A stretch of DNA of 64,000 nucleotides, taken from DASUBV01 sp036501025. Lineage in GTDB: Bacteria > Actinomycetota > Actinomycetes > Streptosporangiales > Streptosporangiaceae. The stretch is taken from NCBI GenBank assembly GCA_036501025.1, contig DASYBB010000101.1:5947-69946 (forward strand), read 5' to 3'. Below the pieces are notes generated by a model. That model searched no databases. It was given only the letters and a program-made list of their open reading frames with translations, and was not told where the DNA came from. Made by a program: the position numbers and the translations under genes. Positions 52,862 to 61,097 of the stretch are shown here, one piece after another. Each line of letters begins with the position of its first letter. Position 1 is the first letter of the stretch.

Positions 52862-53832
52862 CCGCAGTGCTGGAAGTGCGTGGCCTCGGTGTCACCGCCG
52901 GCCCTGAGACGGCCCCCGTCACCATCGTCGAGGACGTCAGCTTCACCGTCGACCGCGGTGAGGTCCTCGGCCTGGCCGGGGAGAGCGGCAGCGGCAAGAC
53001 CATGACCGCTCACGCCATCATGGGAATCCTCCCGCGCGAGGCCCGCGCCACCGGCGAGGTCTGGTTCGGGGGCGAGAATGTGCTCAAGCTGCGCGGGCCG
53101 TCCCTCCGGCGGGTGCAGGGGCGCCGCATCGCGGTCGTCTTCCAGGACCCGGGCTCCGCGCTGCACCCCATGCTGACCGTTGGCCGCCAGCTCACCGAGC
53201 ACATGTGCTACCACCTGGGCATCAGCCGCCGGGAAGCCTCCCGGCGGGCCCTGGAACTCCTCGGCCAGGTCCGCATCCCCAACCCGAGGAACGCGATGCG
53301 GACCTACCCGCACCACTTCAGCGGCGGGATGCGCCAGCGGATCCAGATCGCGATCGCCCTGGCCTGCGAGCCGGACGTGCTCATCGCTGACGAGCCCACC
53401 ACGGCCCTGGACGTCACCATCCAGGCCGGGGTGCTCCGCCTGATCAGCGGGCTCTGCCGGGACCGCGGCCTGACCGTACTCCTGATCACCCACGACCTCG
53501 GAGTGCTCTCCTCGCTCGCCGACCGGGTGGCCGTGATGTACGGAGGACGGGTCGTCGAGTCCAGCCCGACACCGGAGCTGATAGCGGCCAGCCGGCATCC
53601 CTATACCCAGGCGCTGCTGTCCTCCCTGCCTCATCCCGATACCGGCGACGGCCTCGTGCCCATCCGCGGCACGGCCCCGAGCGCCGCGGCCCGGCCCCGC
53701 GGATGCGCCTTCCACCCGCGCTGCGGTTTCGCGGTGGAAACCTGTGCCACCGACGCCCCGGTGCTCGCCCCAGCCGGTCCCAGGCACGACTTTGCCTGCC
53801 CGGTCGACCCATTTGGCGGGAGCAGCCAATGA
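52858..53832 (+). CDS. ABC transporter ATP-binding protein (DppD-like)
   Basis: A 324-residue ATPase with Walker A GESGSGKT near residues 41-48, Q-loop VFQDPGSALHPM, signature FSGGMRQRIQ, Walker B VLIADEPTTALD and the C-terminal oligopeptide-transporter cysteines (GCAFHPRCGFAVETCA). GTG 52858 overlaps the permease stop, and its stop overlaps the next ATPase start (ATGA). It forms the motor with that neighbour. Confidence 0.92.
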   Translation: MTAVLEVRGLGVTAGPETAPVTIVEDVSFTVDRGEVLGLAGESGSGKTMTAHAIMGILPREARATGEVWFGGENVLKLRGPSLRRVQGRRIAVVFQDPGSALHPMLTVGRQLTEHMCYHLGISRREASRRALELLGQVRIPNPRNAMRTYPHHFSGGMRQRIQIAIALACEPDVLIADEPTTALDVTIQAGVLRLISGLCRDRGLTVLLITHDLGVLSSLADRVAVMYGGRVVESSPTPELIAASRHPYTQALLSSLPHPDTGDGLVPIRGTAPSAAARPRGCAFHPRCGFAVETCATDAPVLAPAGPRHDFACPVDPFGGSSQ

Positions 53833-54815
53833 GCGTGCTGGACCTGATCGATGTCGAGGTCACCTACGAGCGGTCCGACGGATCACCCGTCCGGGCCGTG
53901 GCGGGGGTCAGCCTGTCCGTCGACGCGGGCGAGATCGTCGGCCTCGTGGGCGAGACCGGATGCGGCAAGTCATCGCTGGCCCGCGCGGCATGCGGCCTGC
54001 TCCCGGTCTCCGCCGGCGCCGTCCAGTTCGAGGGACGCCCCGTGCGCCCGGTCCGGCAGCGCGAACGGGCCGCCGAGGACATTGGCCTGCAGATGGTGTT
54101 CCAGAACCCGTACGGCTCGCTCAACCCGCGCCGCCGGGTCGGCGACCAGATCGCCGACGGCCTGCGGCGGGCGCGGCCGGCCGCCGGGCCTGCCCCGACC
54201 GTTGACGGCCTCCTCAGCCGGGTCGGCCTGGGCCCGGACACGGCCCGGCGGTTTCCCTACCAGCTAAGCGGCGGCCAGCGACAGCGCATCGCCCTGGCCC
54301 GCGCCCTGGCCGCCCGGCCGTCCGTGATCGTGCTCGATGAGCCCTTGTCCGCCCTGGATGTGTCCGTGCAGGCCCAGGTGGCCAACCTGCTCCGGGAACT
54401 GGCCCGCGACCTGGGGGTGGGCATGCTGCTCATCTCCCACGACCTGGCCATCGTCCGCCAGATCGCAGCCCGGACAGCCGTGATGTACCTGGGCCGCGTG
54501 GTGGAGACGGCGCCCACTGCCGGGCTCTGGTCGGAACCCGCGCACCCCTACAGCGCGGCCCTGATCGGAGCGATCCCGACGGTGAACTCCGTCGGCCAGC
54601 TCCCTGCGGCGCTCAGCGGCGAGGTACCGGATCCGGCCAGCCCGCCGCCGGGCTGCCGGTTCCATCCCCGGTGCCCGGAGGTCATGGACCGGTGCCGGTC
54701 CGAGGACCCCGTCGCGTTCCGCCCGCAAGCGGACCGGATCGTCGCCTGCTGGCTGGCCGAAGACTCGAGCACGCTCGCGCCGGACAGCGCCCGGACCTCC
54801 GAGCACCCGCAGTAA
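53829..54815 (+). CDS. ABC transporter ATP-binding protein (DppF-like)
   Basis: A 328-residue ATPase with Walker A GETGCGKS near residues 40-47, Q-loop VFQNPYGSLNPRRRV, signature LSGGQRQRI, Walker B VIVLDEPLSALD and C-terminal cysteine motif (GCRFHPRCPEVMDRC). The Walker A contains Cys where Ser is commoner, which is tolerated in this family. It is the last transporter gene; 85 bp separate it from the aminotransferase. Confidence 0.92.
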   Translation: MSVLDLIDVEVTYERSDGSPVRAVAGVSLSVDAGEIVGLVGETGCGKSSLARAACGLLPVSAGAVQFEGRPVRPVRQRERAAEDIGLQMVFQNPYGSLNPRRRVGDQIADGLRRARPAAGPAPTVDGLLSRVGLGPDTARRFPYQLSGGQRQRIALARALAARPSVIVLDEPLSALDVSVQAQVANLLRELARDLGVGMLLISHDLAIVRQIAARTAVMYLGRVVETAPTAGLWSEPAHPYSAALIGAIPTVNSVGQLPAALSGEVPDPASPPPGCRFHPRCPEVMDRCRSEDPVAFRPQADRIVACWLAEDSSTLAPDSARTSEHPQ

Positions 54816-54900
54816 AACCTGGCGCCGGGCGCTCAGCCGGCGCTGCGAGAACGACTTCCACGACGAGCTCCGTGCTCACGAAACTGCAGGAGACATCAGC

Positions 54901-56133
54901 ATGAGCGTGCCCTCCCGTGCCGCTGCGTCGCGCCGGGTACAGCGAACGTACCTGCCCGAACGCGCTGAGCAGATCGGCATGTCGGTCCGCGCGGCGGACC
55001 GCTCGCTGCACCTCGACGGCGGCGGCCACGGCCTCCTCGACACGACCCACTTCGACACGGTCCGGTTCCCCCCGCCGGACTGGGCCGCCGCCGCCTTCGC
55101 CGCCGCCGCGGCCGACGGGCGGCTCGCCTACACGCCCTACCGCGGTCACCCTGACGTGCTCAGCCAGCTCGCCGCGACGCTCAGCCCGGTGCTCGGGATC
55201 CCGCTGAGCGGCCCGGACAATCTCATGGTGACGCCCGGCACTCAGGCCAGCCTGTTCGCCATCCTGGCGGCGCTCGTCGACGAGGGAGACCTGGTCGTCG
55301 TCGCGGATCCTGACTACCTCTTCGGCGAGCGGATCCTGGCCTTCCTCGGTGCCCGGGTCCGCCGGATCGGCGTCGTGCGCGGCCAGGGCGGCGCTGATCT
55401 CGACCTCGACGCCCTCGAGCGGGCATGCGCCGAGCGTCCCCGGCTGCTGCTCTTCTCCAACCCGAGCAACCCGCTCGGCGTGGTGTACAGCAGCGAGACG
55501 CTGAGCCGGGTCGCCGAGCTGGCCGGGCGATGGGACTTCCGCGTGGTGGTGGACTCGCTCTACTGCCGCCTGGTCTACGGCGGGGCGCCCTTCCAGCACC
55601 TGGCGGCCCTGCCGGGCATGCGCGACCGGTGCGTCACGCTGCTCGGGCCGTCGAAGACAGAGTCAATGAGCGGTTACCGGGTCGGCGTGACGTGCGGGCC
55701 GGCCGACATTCTCGAGGCGGCCGAGCCCGTGGTGGCCGCCATGTCGCTGCGCGCGCCCGCGTATGCCCAGCAGCTGCTGCGTCGCTGGTGGGTCGACGAC
55801 CTGGACTTCGTGGCGACCCGGGTCGGCGAGCTCCGTGCCATTCATGACCTCACGCTGGAGTGGCTGCACAAGGTCCCGTACCTGAAGGCCGGCCCGGCCC
55901 AGGCCACGGCGTACCTGTTTCCGGACGTGTCGGCGCTGGCGCTGCCCGACCAGGTCGTCGCGGCCAGGCTGCAGGAGGGAGCCGGCGTGATCGTGAGCCC
56001 CGGGTACCAGTTCGGTCCCGGCGGGGTCGGGCACTTCCGCACCTGCTACGCGCGGGACGAGACCGAATGGCGCGACGCACTCGAGAAGATGGTGGCCGTC
56101 CTGCTCGAGCTGGGTAAGGAGCAGGACGTATAA
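54901..56133 (+). CDS. Class I/II pyridoxal phosphate-dependent aminotransferase
   Basis: A 410-residue fold-type I aminotransferase. Segments seen are VTPGTQASLFAILAALVDEGDLVVVADPDY (PLP-ring region), FSNPSNPLGVVYSSETL, VVVDSLYCRLVYGG (Asp and Tyr contacting PLP) and LLGPSKTESMSGYRVG with the Schiff-base Lys252. ATG 54901 has GGAG 7-8 bases before it. It would remove the amino group from the imported amino acid or peptide product; the nearby D-2-hydroxyacid dehydrogenase could reduce the resulting oxo acid. It is the last gene of the operon. Confidence 0.9.
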   Translation: MSVPSRAAASRRVQRTYLPERAEQIGMSVRAADRSLHLDGGGHGLLDTTHFDTVRFPPPDWAAAAFAAAAADGRLAYTPYRGHPDVLSQLAATLSPVLGIPLSGPDNLMVTPGTQASLFAILAALVDEGDLVVVADPDYLFGERILAFLGARVRRIGVVRGQGGADLDLDALERACAERPRLLLFSNPSNPLGVVYSSETLSRVAELAGRWDFRVVVDSLYCRLVYGGAPFQHLAALPGMRDRCVTLLGPSKTESMSGYRVGVTCGPADILEAAEPVVAAMSLRAPAYAQQLLRRWWVDDLDFVATRVGELRAIHDLTLEWLHKVPYLKAGPAQATAYLFPDVSALALPDQVVAARLQEGAGVIVSPGYQFGPGGVGHFRTCYARDETEWRDALEKMVAVLLELGKEQDV

Positions 56134-56186
56134 CGTCGCCAGGCCGCTGCCAGGCGCGTAGCGGCCGTCCCGCCCGCCAGCGGCAG

Positions 56187-56651
56187 TCATCCGGACGTCT
56201 CGGCGGCCGCACTTGTCGGCCAGTGCGCGGGTGACCAGTCACCGTCGGGGTCCGTGGTCTGGCCCACCTCGATCAGGTGACCGTCGGGGTCGCAGATGTC
56301 GCAGCGCTTCTCGTACTGGTGCTGTTTCGGCGGTGTCAGGAAATGAGCGCCCCGGGCGCTCCACTCGGCATACACGGCGTCGATGTCTTTGACCCGGATA
56401 TTGAGGAAGCTGCTGACCCGGTCGGGATCACGCGGTGTCTCCAGGATGACCGTGGGCTTGTCGTCGGTCGGGCCTCCGCCGCCATTGATGACGATCCAGC
56501 TGTTGGCCAGCGCAACATTGACCGGATCTCCGGGAAAGGCCGCCCGGCCGCCGAGCACTTCGGTGTAGAGGCGCCGGGAGCGCTCGATATCGTCCGAGAC
56601 GATGAAGTGCGTTAGCACCATTCCGTCCGGGGGCGGTGGCAGCTCGGCCAT
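56187..56651 (-). CDS. VOC superfamily (glyoxalase-like) protein
   Basis: A 154-residue protein with two beta-alpha-beta-beta-beta modules: LTHFIVSDDIERSRRLYTEVLGG near residues 13-35 and VRVKDIDAVYAEWSARG-like segment near 80-100, ending in CDICDPDGHLIEVGQT with the metal-site Glu. ATG 56651 follows GGAGG by 6 bases, so the longer frame to 56804 is rejected. Substrates vary widely (glyoxalase, dioxygenase, resistance proteins). It is convergent with the aminotransferase and divergent from a methyltransferase. Confidence 0.85.
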   Translation of the reverse strand: MAELPPPPDGMVLTHFIVSDDIERSRRLYTEVLGGRAAFPGDPVNVALANSWIVINGGGGPTDDKPTVILETPRDPDRVSSFLNIRVKDIDAVYAEWSARGAHFLTPPKQHQYEKRCDICDPDGHLIEVGQTTDPDGDWSPAHWPTSAAAETSG

Positions 56652-56784
56652 CCGGCACCTCCACTCGTTGGTTTCGCCGGCCGGGCCAGAGGAAACGGCC
56701 GGGCCCGGCGATTCCGCGCACAGGCATAAGATGCGACCAGGCGGTGCCGTAACGGCTGCCCTGAGACCAGCGGGAGGCGGGCTG

Positions 56785-57582
56785 ATGGAGCCGGTGATCG
56801 ACACGTCGAGGCCCCATTCGGCTCGGGTCTACGACTACTACCTGGGCGGCAAGGACAACTTCGCCGCTGACCGCGAGACCGCGCAGCAGGCGATGCAGAG
56901 CTGGCGCGCGGTCCGGACGGCCGTGCGCGAGAACCGCGCTTTCCTGGGCCGCGCCGTCCGCTACCTGGTCGCCGAGGCGGGGATCCGCCAGTTCCTGGAT
57001 ATCGGCACGGGCTTGCCGAGCGCGAGCAACGTGCACGAGGTCGCGCAGGCGGCGGCGCCTGAGTCACGCGTCGTCTACGTGGACAATGACCCCATCGTGC
57101 TGGCCCACGCCCGGGCCCTGCTCAACAGCGCGCCGGGAGGCCGCACCGCGTACATCGATGCCGACCTGCGCCAGCCGGAGAGCATCCTGGCCAGTTCCGC
57201 GGTGGCCGGTACGCTCGACCTGAGCCAGCCGGTCGCGCTCATGCTCGTCGCGATCCTGCACTTCCTGGTCGACGCCGACGACCCGGCTGCGATCGTGGGC
57301 ACATTGCTCGCGGCGCTGCCCGCGGGCAGCTATCTGGTTGCCTCCCATGTCACGCCGGAGCATGACCCGGCCGGGGTGGGCGGGCTGGAGCGCGCCTACC
57401 GGCAGGGCGGCATCCCCGCCCAGGCCCGGCCGGCCAAGGATTTCGAGGCGCTGGCGTTCCAGGGCCTGGAGATGATCGACCCGGGCGTCGTGCTGGTGTC
57501 GGAATGGCGCAGCTCCGCCGGCCCCCGGCCGCTGCCCGCGGAGGTCAGCTGGTACGGCGGCATCGGCCGCAAGACGGCGTAG
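56785..57582 (+). CDS. SAV2177 family (DUF574) SAM-dependent methyltransferase
   Basis: A 265-residue second copy of this family. Signatures are RVYDYYLGGKDNF at residues 14-26, the SAM motif FLDIGTGLPS near 70-80 and VYVDNDPIVLAHAR near 97-110. The length is typical. ATG 56785 follows GGGAGG. It is well diverged from the copy at 573-1379, so this is not a recent duplication. It stands between a divergent VOC gene and a co-directional MDR oxidoreductase 81 bp downstream. The substrate is unknown. Confidence 0.9.
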   Translation: MEPVIDTSRPHSARVYDYYLGGKDNFAADRETAQQAMQSWRAVRTAVRENRAFLGRAVRYLVAEAGIRQFLDIGTGLPSASNVHEVAQAAAPESRVVYVDNDPIVLAHARALLNSAPGGRTAYIDADLRQPESILASSAVAGTLDLSQPVALMLVAILHFLVDADDPAAIVGTLLAALPAGSYLVASHVTPEHDPAGVGGLERAYRQGGIPAQARPAKDFEALAFQGLEMIDPGVVLVSEWRSSAGPRPLPAEVSWYGGIGRKTA

Positions 57583-57663
57583 GCCGGCTGGGCGCCGTCT
57601 CCGCTCCGATGGCCAGTTTGATCTAGTTTTGGCCCCTGCACCGCGCGGTGCGATGATGCCCCC

Positions 57664-58653
57664 ATGCCCAAGAGTCGTGAGGTCCACCTGGTCGCCCGCC
57701 CCGACGGACTGCCGGCTGAGAAGGATTTCGAGCTGGTCGAGACCGATGTCCCCGACGCACCCGAGGGGCAGGTCCTCGTCGAGAACCTGTACATGTCGGT
57801 TGACCCGGCCATGCGACCGCGCCTTACGGTCGGCTACGAGCTGAACGAGCCCATGGCGGGGGGAGCGGTCGGACGCATCGTCCAGTCGCGGGCCCCGGGG
57901 TTCGACGTCGGCGATCTGGTCACCAACCGGTTCGGGTTCAGGGAGTACTTCGTCTCCGGGCCGCAGGGGCTGAGCAAGCTCGAGTTGGTCGACGGTCTTC
58001 CCCTCACGGTGCACCTCCACGCGCTGGGCGGGACCGGGTTCACCGCCTACGGCGGCCTGCTCAAGATCGCCCAGCTGAAGCCCGAGGACAGGGTGTTCGT
58101 CTCCACGGCGGCCGGAGCGGTGGGGTCGGTCGCGGCCCAGATCGCCAAGATCAAGGGCTGCTGGGTCGTGGGCTCGGCCGGGTCCGCCGAGAAGGCCCGC
58201 TGGCTCGCCGAGGACGTGGGCCTCGACGCGGTCATCGACTACAAGGCGACGCCGATCCGGCGGGCCCTGCACGAGGCCGCGCCCGAGGGGATCGACGTCT
58301 ATTTCGACAATGTGGGCGGGGACCACCTCGACGCCGCCCTCGCCTGCATGAACACACTCGGCCGGGTGGCGGTCTGCGGAATGATCTCCGGCTACAACGA
58401 GCCGGGGGCACGGACCGTGGTGCGCAACCTGGCCAACATCATCTACGGCCGGATCACTCTCCGGGGCTTCACCGTCGCCGACTTCTCCGAGTTGCGCGAA
58501 GACTTCGTCACGGACCTGACCGGCTGGATCCGAGAGGGGCGCATCCAGTACCAGGAGACGATCCTCGACGGCATCGACGCCGCCCCGCGCGCGCTCATCG
58601 GCCTGTTCGAGGGGCTCAACATGGGGAAGATGCTGGTCAAGCTGCGGGACTGA
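57664..58653 (+). CDS. NADP-dependent MDR oxidoreductase (CurA/YfmJ-like)
   Basis: A 329-residue zinc-independent medium-chain reductase. Signatures include ENLYMSVDPAMRPRL near residues 40-54, the Rossmann motif VFVSTAAGAVGSVAAQIAKIKGCWVVGSAG, GVGLDAVIDYK-like EDVGLDAVIDYKAT and YFDNVGGDHLDAAL. It belongs to the 2-alkenal/15-oxoprostaglandin reductase group that reduces conjugated double bonds or ketones with NADPH. A 28-bp scrap nearly identical to codons near its end occurs again at 60131-60158. Substrate unknown. Confidence 0.9.
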   Translation: MPKSREVHLVARPDGLPAEKDFELVETDVPDAPEGQVLVENLYMSVDPAMRPRLTVGYELNEPMAGGAVGRIVQSRAPGFDVGDLVTNRFGFREYFVSGPQGLSKLELVDGLPLTVHLHALGGTGFTAYGGLLKIAQLKPEDRVFVSTAAGAVGSVAAQIAKIKGCWVVGSAGSAEKARWLAEDVGLDAVIDYKATPIRRALHEAAPEGIDVYFDNVGGDHLDAALACMNTLGRVAVCGMISGYNEPGARTVVRNLANIIYGRITLRGFTVADFSELREDFVTDLTGWIREGRIQYQETILDGIDAAPRALIGLFEGLNMGKMLVKLRD

Positions 58654-58705
58654 GCCATGGCGCCGCCGGCCCGAGCGTGGCGGCCGGTGCCGAGCCTCAG
58701 GCCGG

Positions 58706-59905
58706 TCAGCACGGGCCGGCCGCGGCGCCGGCTTGAAGCAGTCCCTCGATCGCGGCGGGCGGGTAGCCCGCGGCGGCGAGGACTTCCCTGGTGTGCTCAC
58801 CGAGCCGGGGCGCGGGGCGGCCCGTCTCCGGGGCGCCACCCGGGAAGCGGATCGGCCCGGCGGTCGTCAGGAACGAGCCGCCCCAGCCATCTGCCACCTC
58901 CTGGAAGCAGCCCGCATCCCGGGCCGCGGCCGAATCCGCGGCCTCGCCGAGACTGCGCAGAGGGGCGTGCATGATGCCCTGCTCGCGGAGCCGCCCGCAG
59001 ATCTCGGCCAGGGTGAACCTGGCGAACGCCGCATCCATCAGGAGCCTGAGCCGGGCCGCGTGCGCCGGATCCGCGGCCCCCGGGCCGAACGGATTCTCGG
59101 CGGTCAGTTCCGGGGCGTCCAGAGCCGCCGCGAGCCCCTGGAAGGCCTGCTCGGTCCGCGGCACCGAGAGCACCCACCGGGCGTCGCTCGTGCGGAAGTA
59201 GCCCAGGGCCGGCCGGTCGCTCATCGCTCGCGGCATGTTGGTCGCGGCCTCGCCGTACCGGAGCTGCCGGGCCATGTCCCAGCCGACGGCATACGCGCCG
59301 GCCCGGATGAGGCTGGCCTCGACGAGCCGGCCGCGCCCGGTACTGGCCCGCTCGTGCAGCGCCGCCAGGATCCCGGCGACGGCCGAGATGGCGGTGACGT
59401 GGTCCCCGAAGCCCGGACGGCAGATGAATGGGTCCTGGCCGTCGGGGATGGTGGCGTCGGCCGCGCCGCTGGCCGTCCAGAAGGCGACGGAATCGAAGGC
59501 TGGTGAGTCGGCCTCGGCACCGATCAGCCCGTAGCCGGTGACCACCCCGTAGATGAGGTGAGGGAGATCAGCCTTGATGCTGTCGTAGTCGAGTTTCATC
59601 CGGGCCAGCGACGGGCGCCGGACATTGGTGATGAAGATATCGGACTGCGCGAGCAGGGTCAGCAGCACGTCACGGCTTCCGGGCCGCCTGAGGTCCAGGA
59701 CGATGGACCGCTTGCCCCGGTTCTCGTTGGTGAAGATCGGGTTTCCGGGGCTGTCCCTCGTATCGGGGGCCAGGGCGCGGGTGGCATCGCCGCCGGGCGC
59801 CTCGACCTTCACTACCTCGGCGCCCCAGTCGCCCATGACCGCGCTCGCGCTCGGGCCGGCCACCCAGGTGGACATCTCGATCACCTTCACGCCCTCGAGC
59901 AGCAC
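58706..59905 (-). CDS. CoA transferase, CaiB/BaiF family (type III)
   Basis: A 399-residue class III CoA transferase. It starts GVKVIEMSTWVAGPSASAVMGDWGAEVVKVE, the family N-terminus, followed by FTNENRGKRSIVLDLRRPG and DIFITNVRRPSLARMKLDYD. The catalytic Asp is expected near residues 165-170 in the following domain. The GTG start at 59905 has GGGAG 9 bases upstream. It moves CoA between acyl-CoA and a free acid, often in degradation of odd carboxylates. It lies directly downstream of the crotonase remnant on the same strand, suggesting it once belonged to an acyl-CoA operon. Confidence 0.9.
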   Translation of the reverse strand: MLLEGVKVIEMSTWVAGPSASAVMGDWGAEVVKVEAPGGDATRALAPDTRDSPGNPIFTNENRGKRSIVLDLRRPGSRDVLLTLLAQSDIFITNVRRPSLARMKLDYDSIKADLPHLIYGVVTGYGLIGAEADSPAFDSVAFWTASGAADATIPDGQDPFICRPGFGDHVTAISAVAGILAALHERASTGRGRLVEASLIRAGAYAVGWDMARQLRYGEAATNMPRAMSDRPALGYFRTSDARWVLSVPRTEQAFQGLAAALDAPELTAENPFGPGAADPAHAARLRLLMDAAFARFTLAEICGRLREQGIMHAPLRSLGEAADSAAARDAGCFQEVADGWGGSFLTTAGPIRFPGGAPETGRPAPRLGEHTREVLAAAGYPPAAIEGLLQAGAAAGPC

Positions 59906-60063
59906 CCGGACGTCTCCCTTCCGCTTGCATTCCCGGGGCCGGTCAGCCCGCCGGCCGCCGCCCGGTTCACCGCGCTGCGCGCCTCGGGCCGGTTGATCGT
60001 CGCGATCAGCACCCGGCCGCGCAGCACGGCGAGAACCGCCTCGTCCGCGTCAGCCACTGGCAT
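59887..60063 (-). pseudogene. Enoyl-CoA hydratase (crotonase) N-terminal remnant
   Basis: A 58-codon frame begins ADADEAVLAVLRGRVLIATI then NRPEARSAVNRAAAGGL, the unmistakable crotonase N-terminus, with Ser in place of the usual Asn of NRPEARNAVN. After about 40 residues the similarity ends and the frame stops 17 bases inside the CoA transferase gene. The other 200 or more residues, including the oxyanion-hole motifs, are missing. A deletion has fused the start of the hydratase gene to the upstream region of the CoA transferase. Confidence 0.7.
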
Positions 60064-60130
60064 CCCTCTCTACAAACAGATGATCGTTCAGAGCCGCCTA
60101 ATCGCCTAGGGGGAACGCGACGCCGGTCCG

Positions 60131-60158
60131 CCGGGGGCACGGGCCGTGGTGCGCAACC
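60131..60158 (+). other. 28-bp scrap matching the MDR oxidoreductase gene
   Basis: These 28 bases match 58402-58429 of the CurA-like gene at 27 positions (encoding PGARAVVRN here, PGARTVVRN there), in the same orientation. No further similarity is seen on either side. The scrap lies between the crotonase and ABC-ATPase remnants and may be debris of a lost MDR copy; chance is possible because both are GC-rich. Confidence 0.4.
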
Positions 60159-60294
60159 CGTGCGGGGCTGATCCGCCGCCCGACGGCGCTGCTCGGGGTT
60201 ATCTGGGGCAGCGCGGCTGGCGTCGGGGGCGGCGGCGGGGAAACGCAATCGTTCGGGACGAAAATTTGCTGTCGATGCCCAGGACGGCCAACCC

Positions 60295-60531
60295 ATGGCA
60301 CTGCTGGCCGGAGTGATCTTGCTGCTGCTGGGGCATGCCATCGGCGGGCTCGCGCCGTTCGGCGGCTCGATCCTGGCCGCCGTCGTCGCGGTCGCGGGCA
60401 TGAGCGGGATGCGCCACCTGCGCAAGCTGGTCACCCGGGCGCGGCGTCCCGGTCGTGCCGCCGGACGGCAGCCCATACGGCGACGTCGTGCAGCTGGACC
60501 GCAGCGAGTACACCGAGGTTCGCTGAGCTAG
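60295..60531 (+). CDS. Small hypothetical membrane protein, possibly degraded
   Basis: A 78-residue frame with two hydrophobic helices (about residues 2-16 and 20-38, glycine-rich) and a long arginine-rich tail. The tail may be an artefact: another frame of the same stretch ends PPDGSPYGDVVQLDRSEYTE..., which reads like a genuine protein C-terminus. This suggests a frameshift or fusion. It lies within gene debris and has no good ribosome site. No family recognised. Confidence 0.3.
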   Translation: MALLAGVILLLLGHAIGGLAPFGGSILAAVVAVAGMSGMRHLRKLVTRARRPGRAAGRQPIRRRRAAGPQRVHRGSLS

Positions 60532-60734
60532 CTCAGCGCATGCAGGACCGGATCGAGCGGGTACTCGACTCCGTCAGCGGGCGCGTCGGGCAGCTTGCCC
60601 TGGCCGTCGGCGAACGGGATGGCGGCGAGCAGCGTCTGCGTGTACGGATGCTGCGGGGAGTTCCGCACCTGCTCGGTCCGCCCCGCCTCGACCACCCGGC
60701 CCCGGTACATCACGATGAGCCGGTCGGCGATGAG
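60528..60734 (-). pseudogene. C-terminal remnant of an oligopeptide ABC transporter ATPase
   Basis: About 68 codons on the minus strand read LIADRLIVMYRGRVVEAG, then SPQHPYTQTLLAAIP, the standard C-terminus of DppD/DppF-type ATPases, ending in a short acidic tail and stop. Nothing upstream of about 60734 continues the ATPase; the Walker and signature motifs are missing. It does not copy either complete ATPase pair in this window closely, so it is debris of another transporter. Confidence 0.75.
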
Positions 60735-61097
60735 GCGGCGGGAACACGCCTGAGCATGGAAGCCGGTTCCGCGCCTCCAGTGGTCACTCTATGTATTGTT
60801 CTCGTGACATTGAGTCCAGTCCAGGTTGGGCGACGGGAGAGGCGGCCGTGACACCACCCGAGCGACCCCGCGCGCCGCTCGCGCCGCCATCGCCCAGCCG
60901 GGCGACCTCGAGGACAACATGATCCGGGCTCAGACGAGACTCACCGTCCGGCGGCCGCGGAGAACTCCCCTGCTGCGCAGGCTCATCGTCACCGACGGCC
61001 TGCGGATCGTCGGCGGACACCACAACCTCGACACGGGCGTCGTTCAGGTCATCGCCTGACGGGGCATCCGCACTCGTTCTAGAACCTGCGGGGGGAC

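Noticed and set aside
60919..61059. Short plus-strand frame (MIRAQTRLTVRR...)
   Set aside because: Only 46 codons, arginine-rich start, no ribosome site and no recognisable family; possibly debris.
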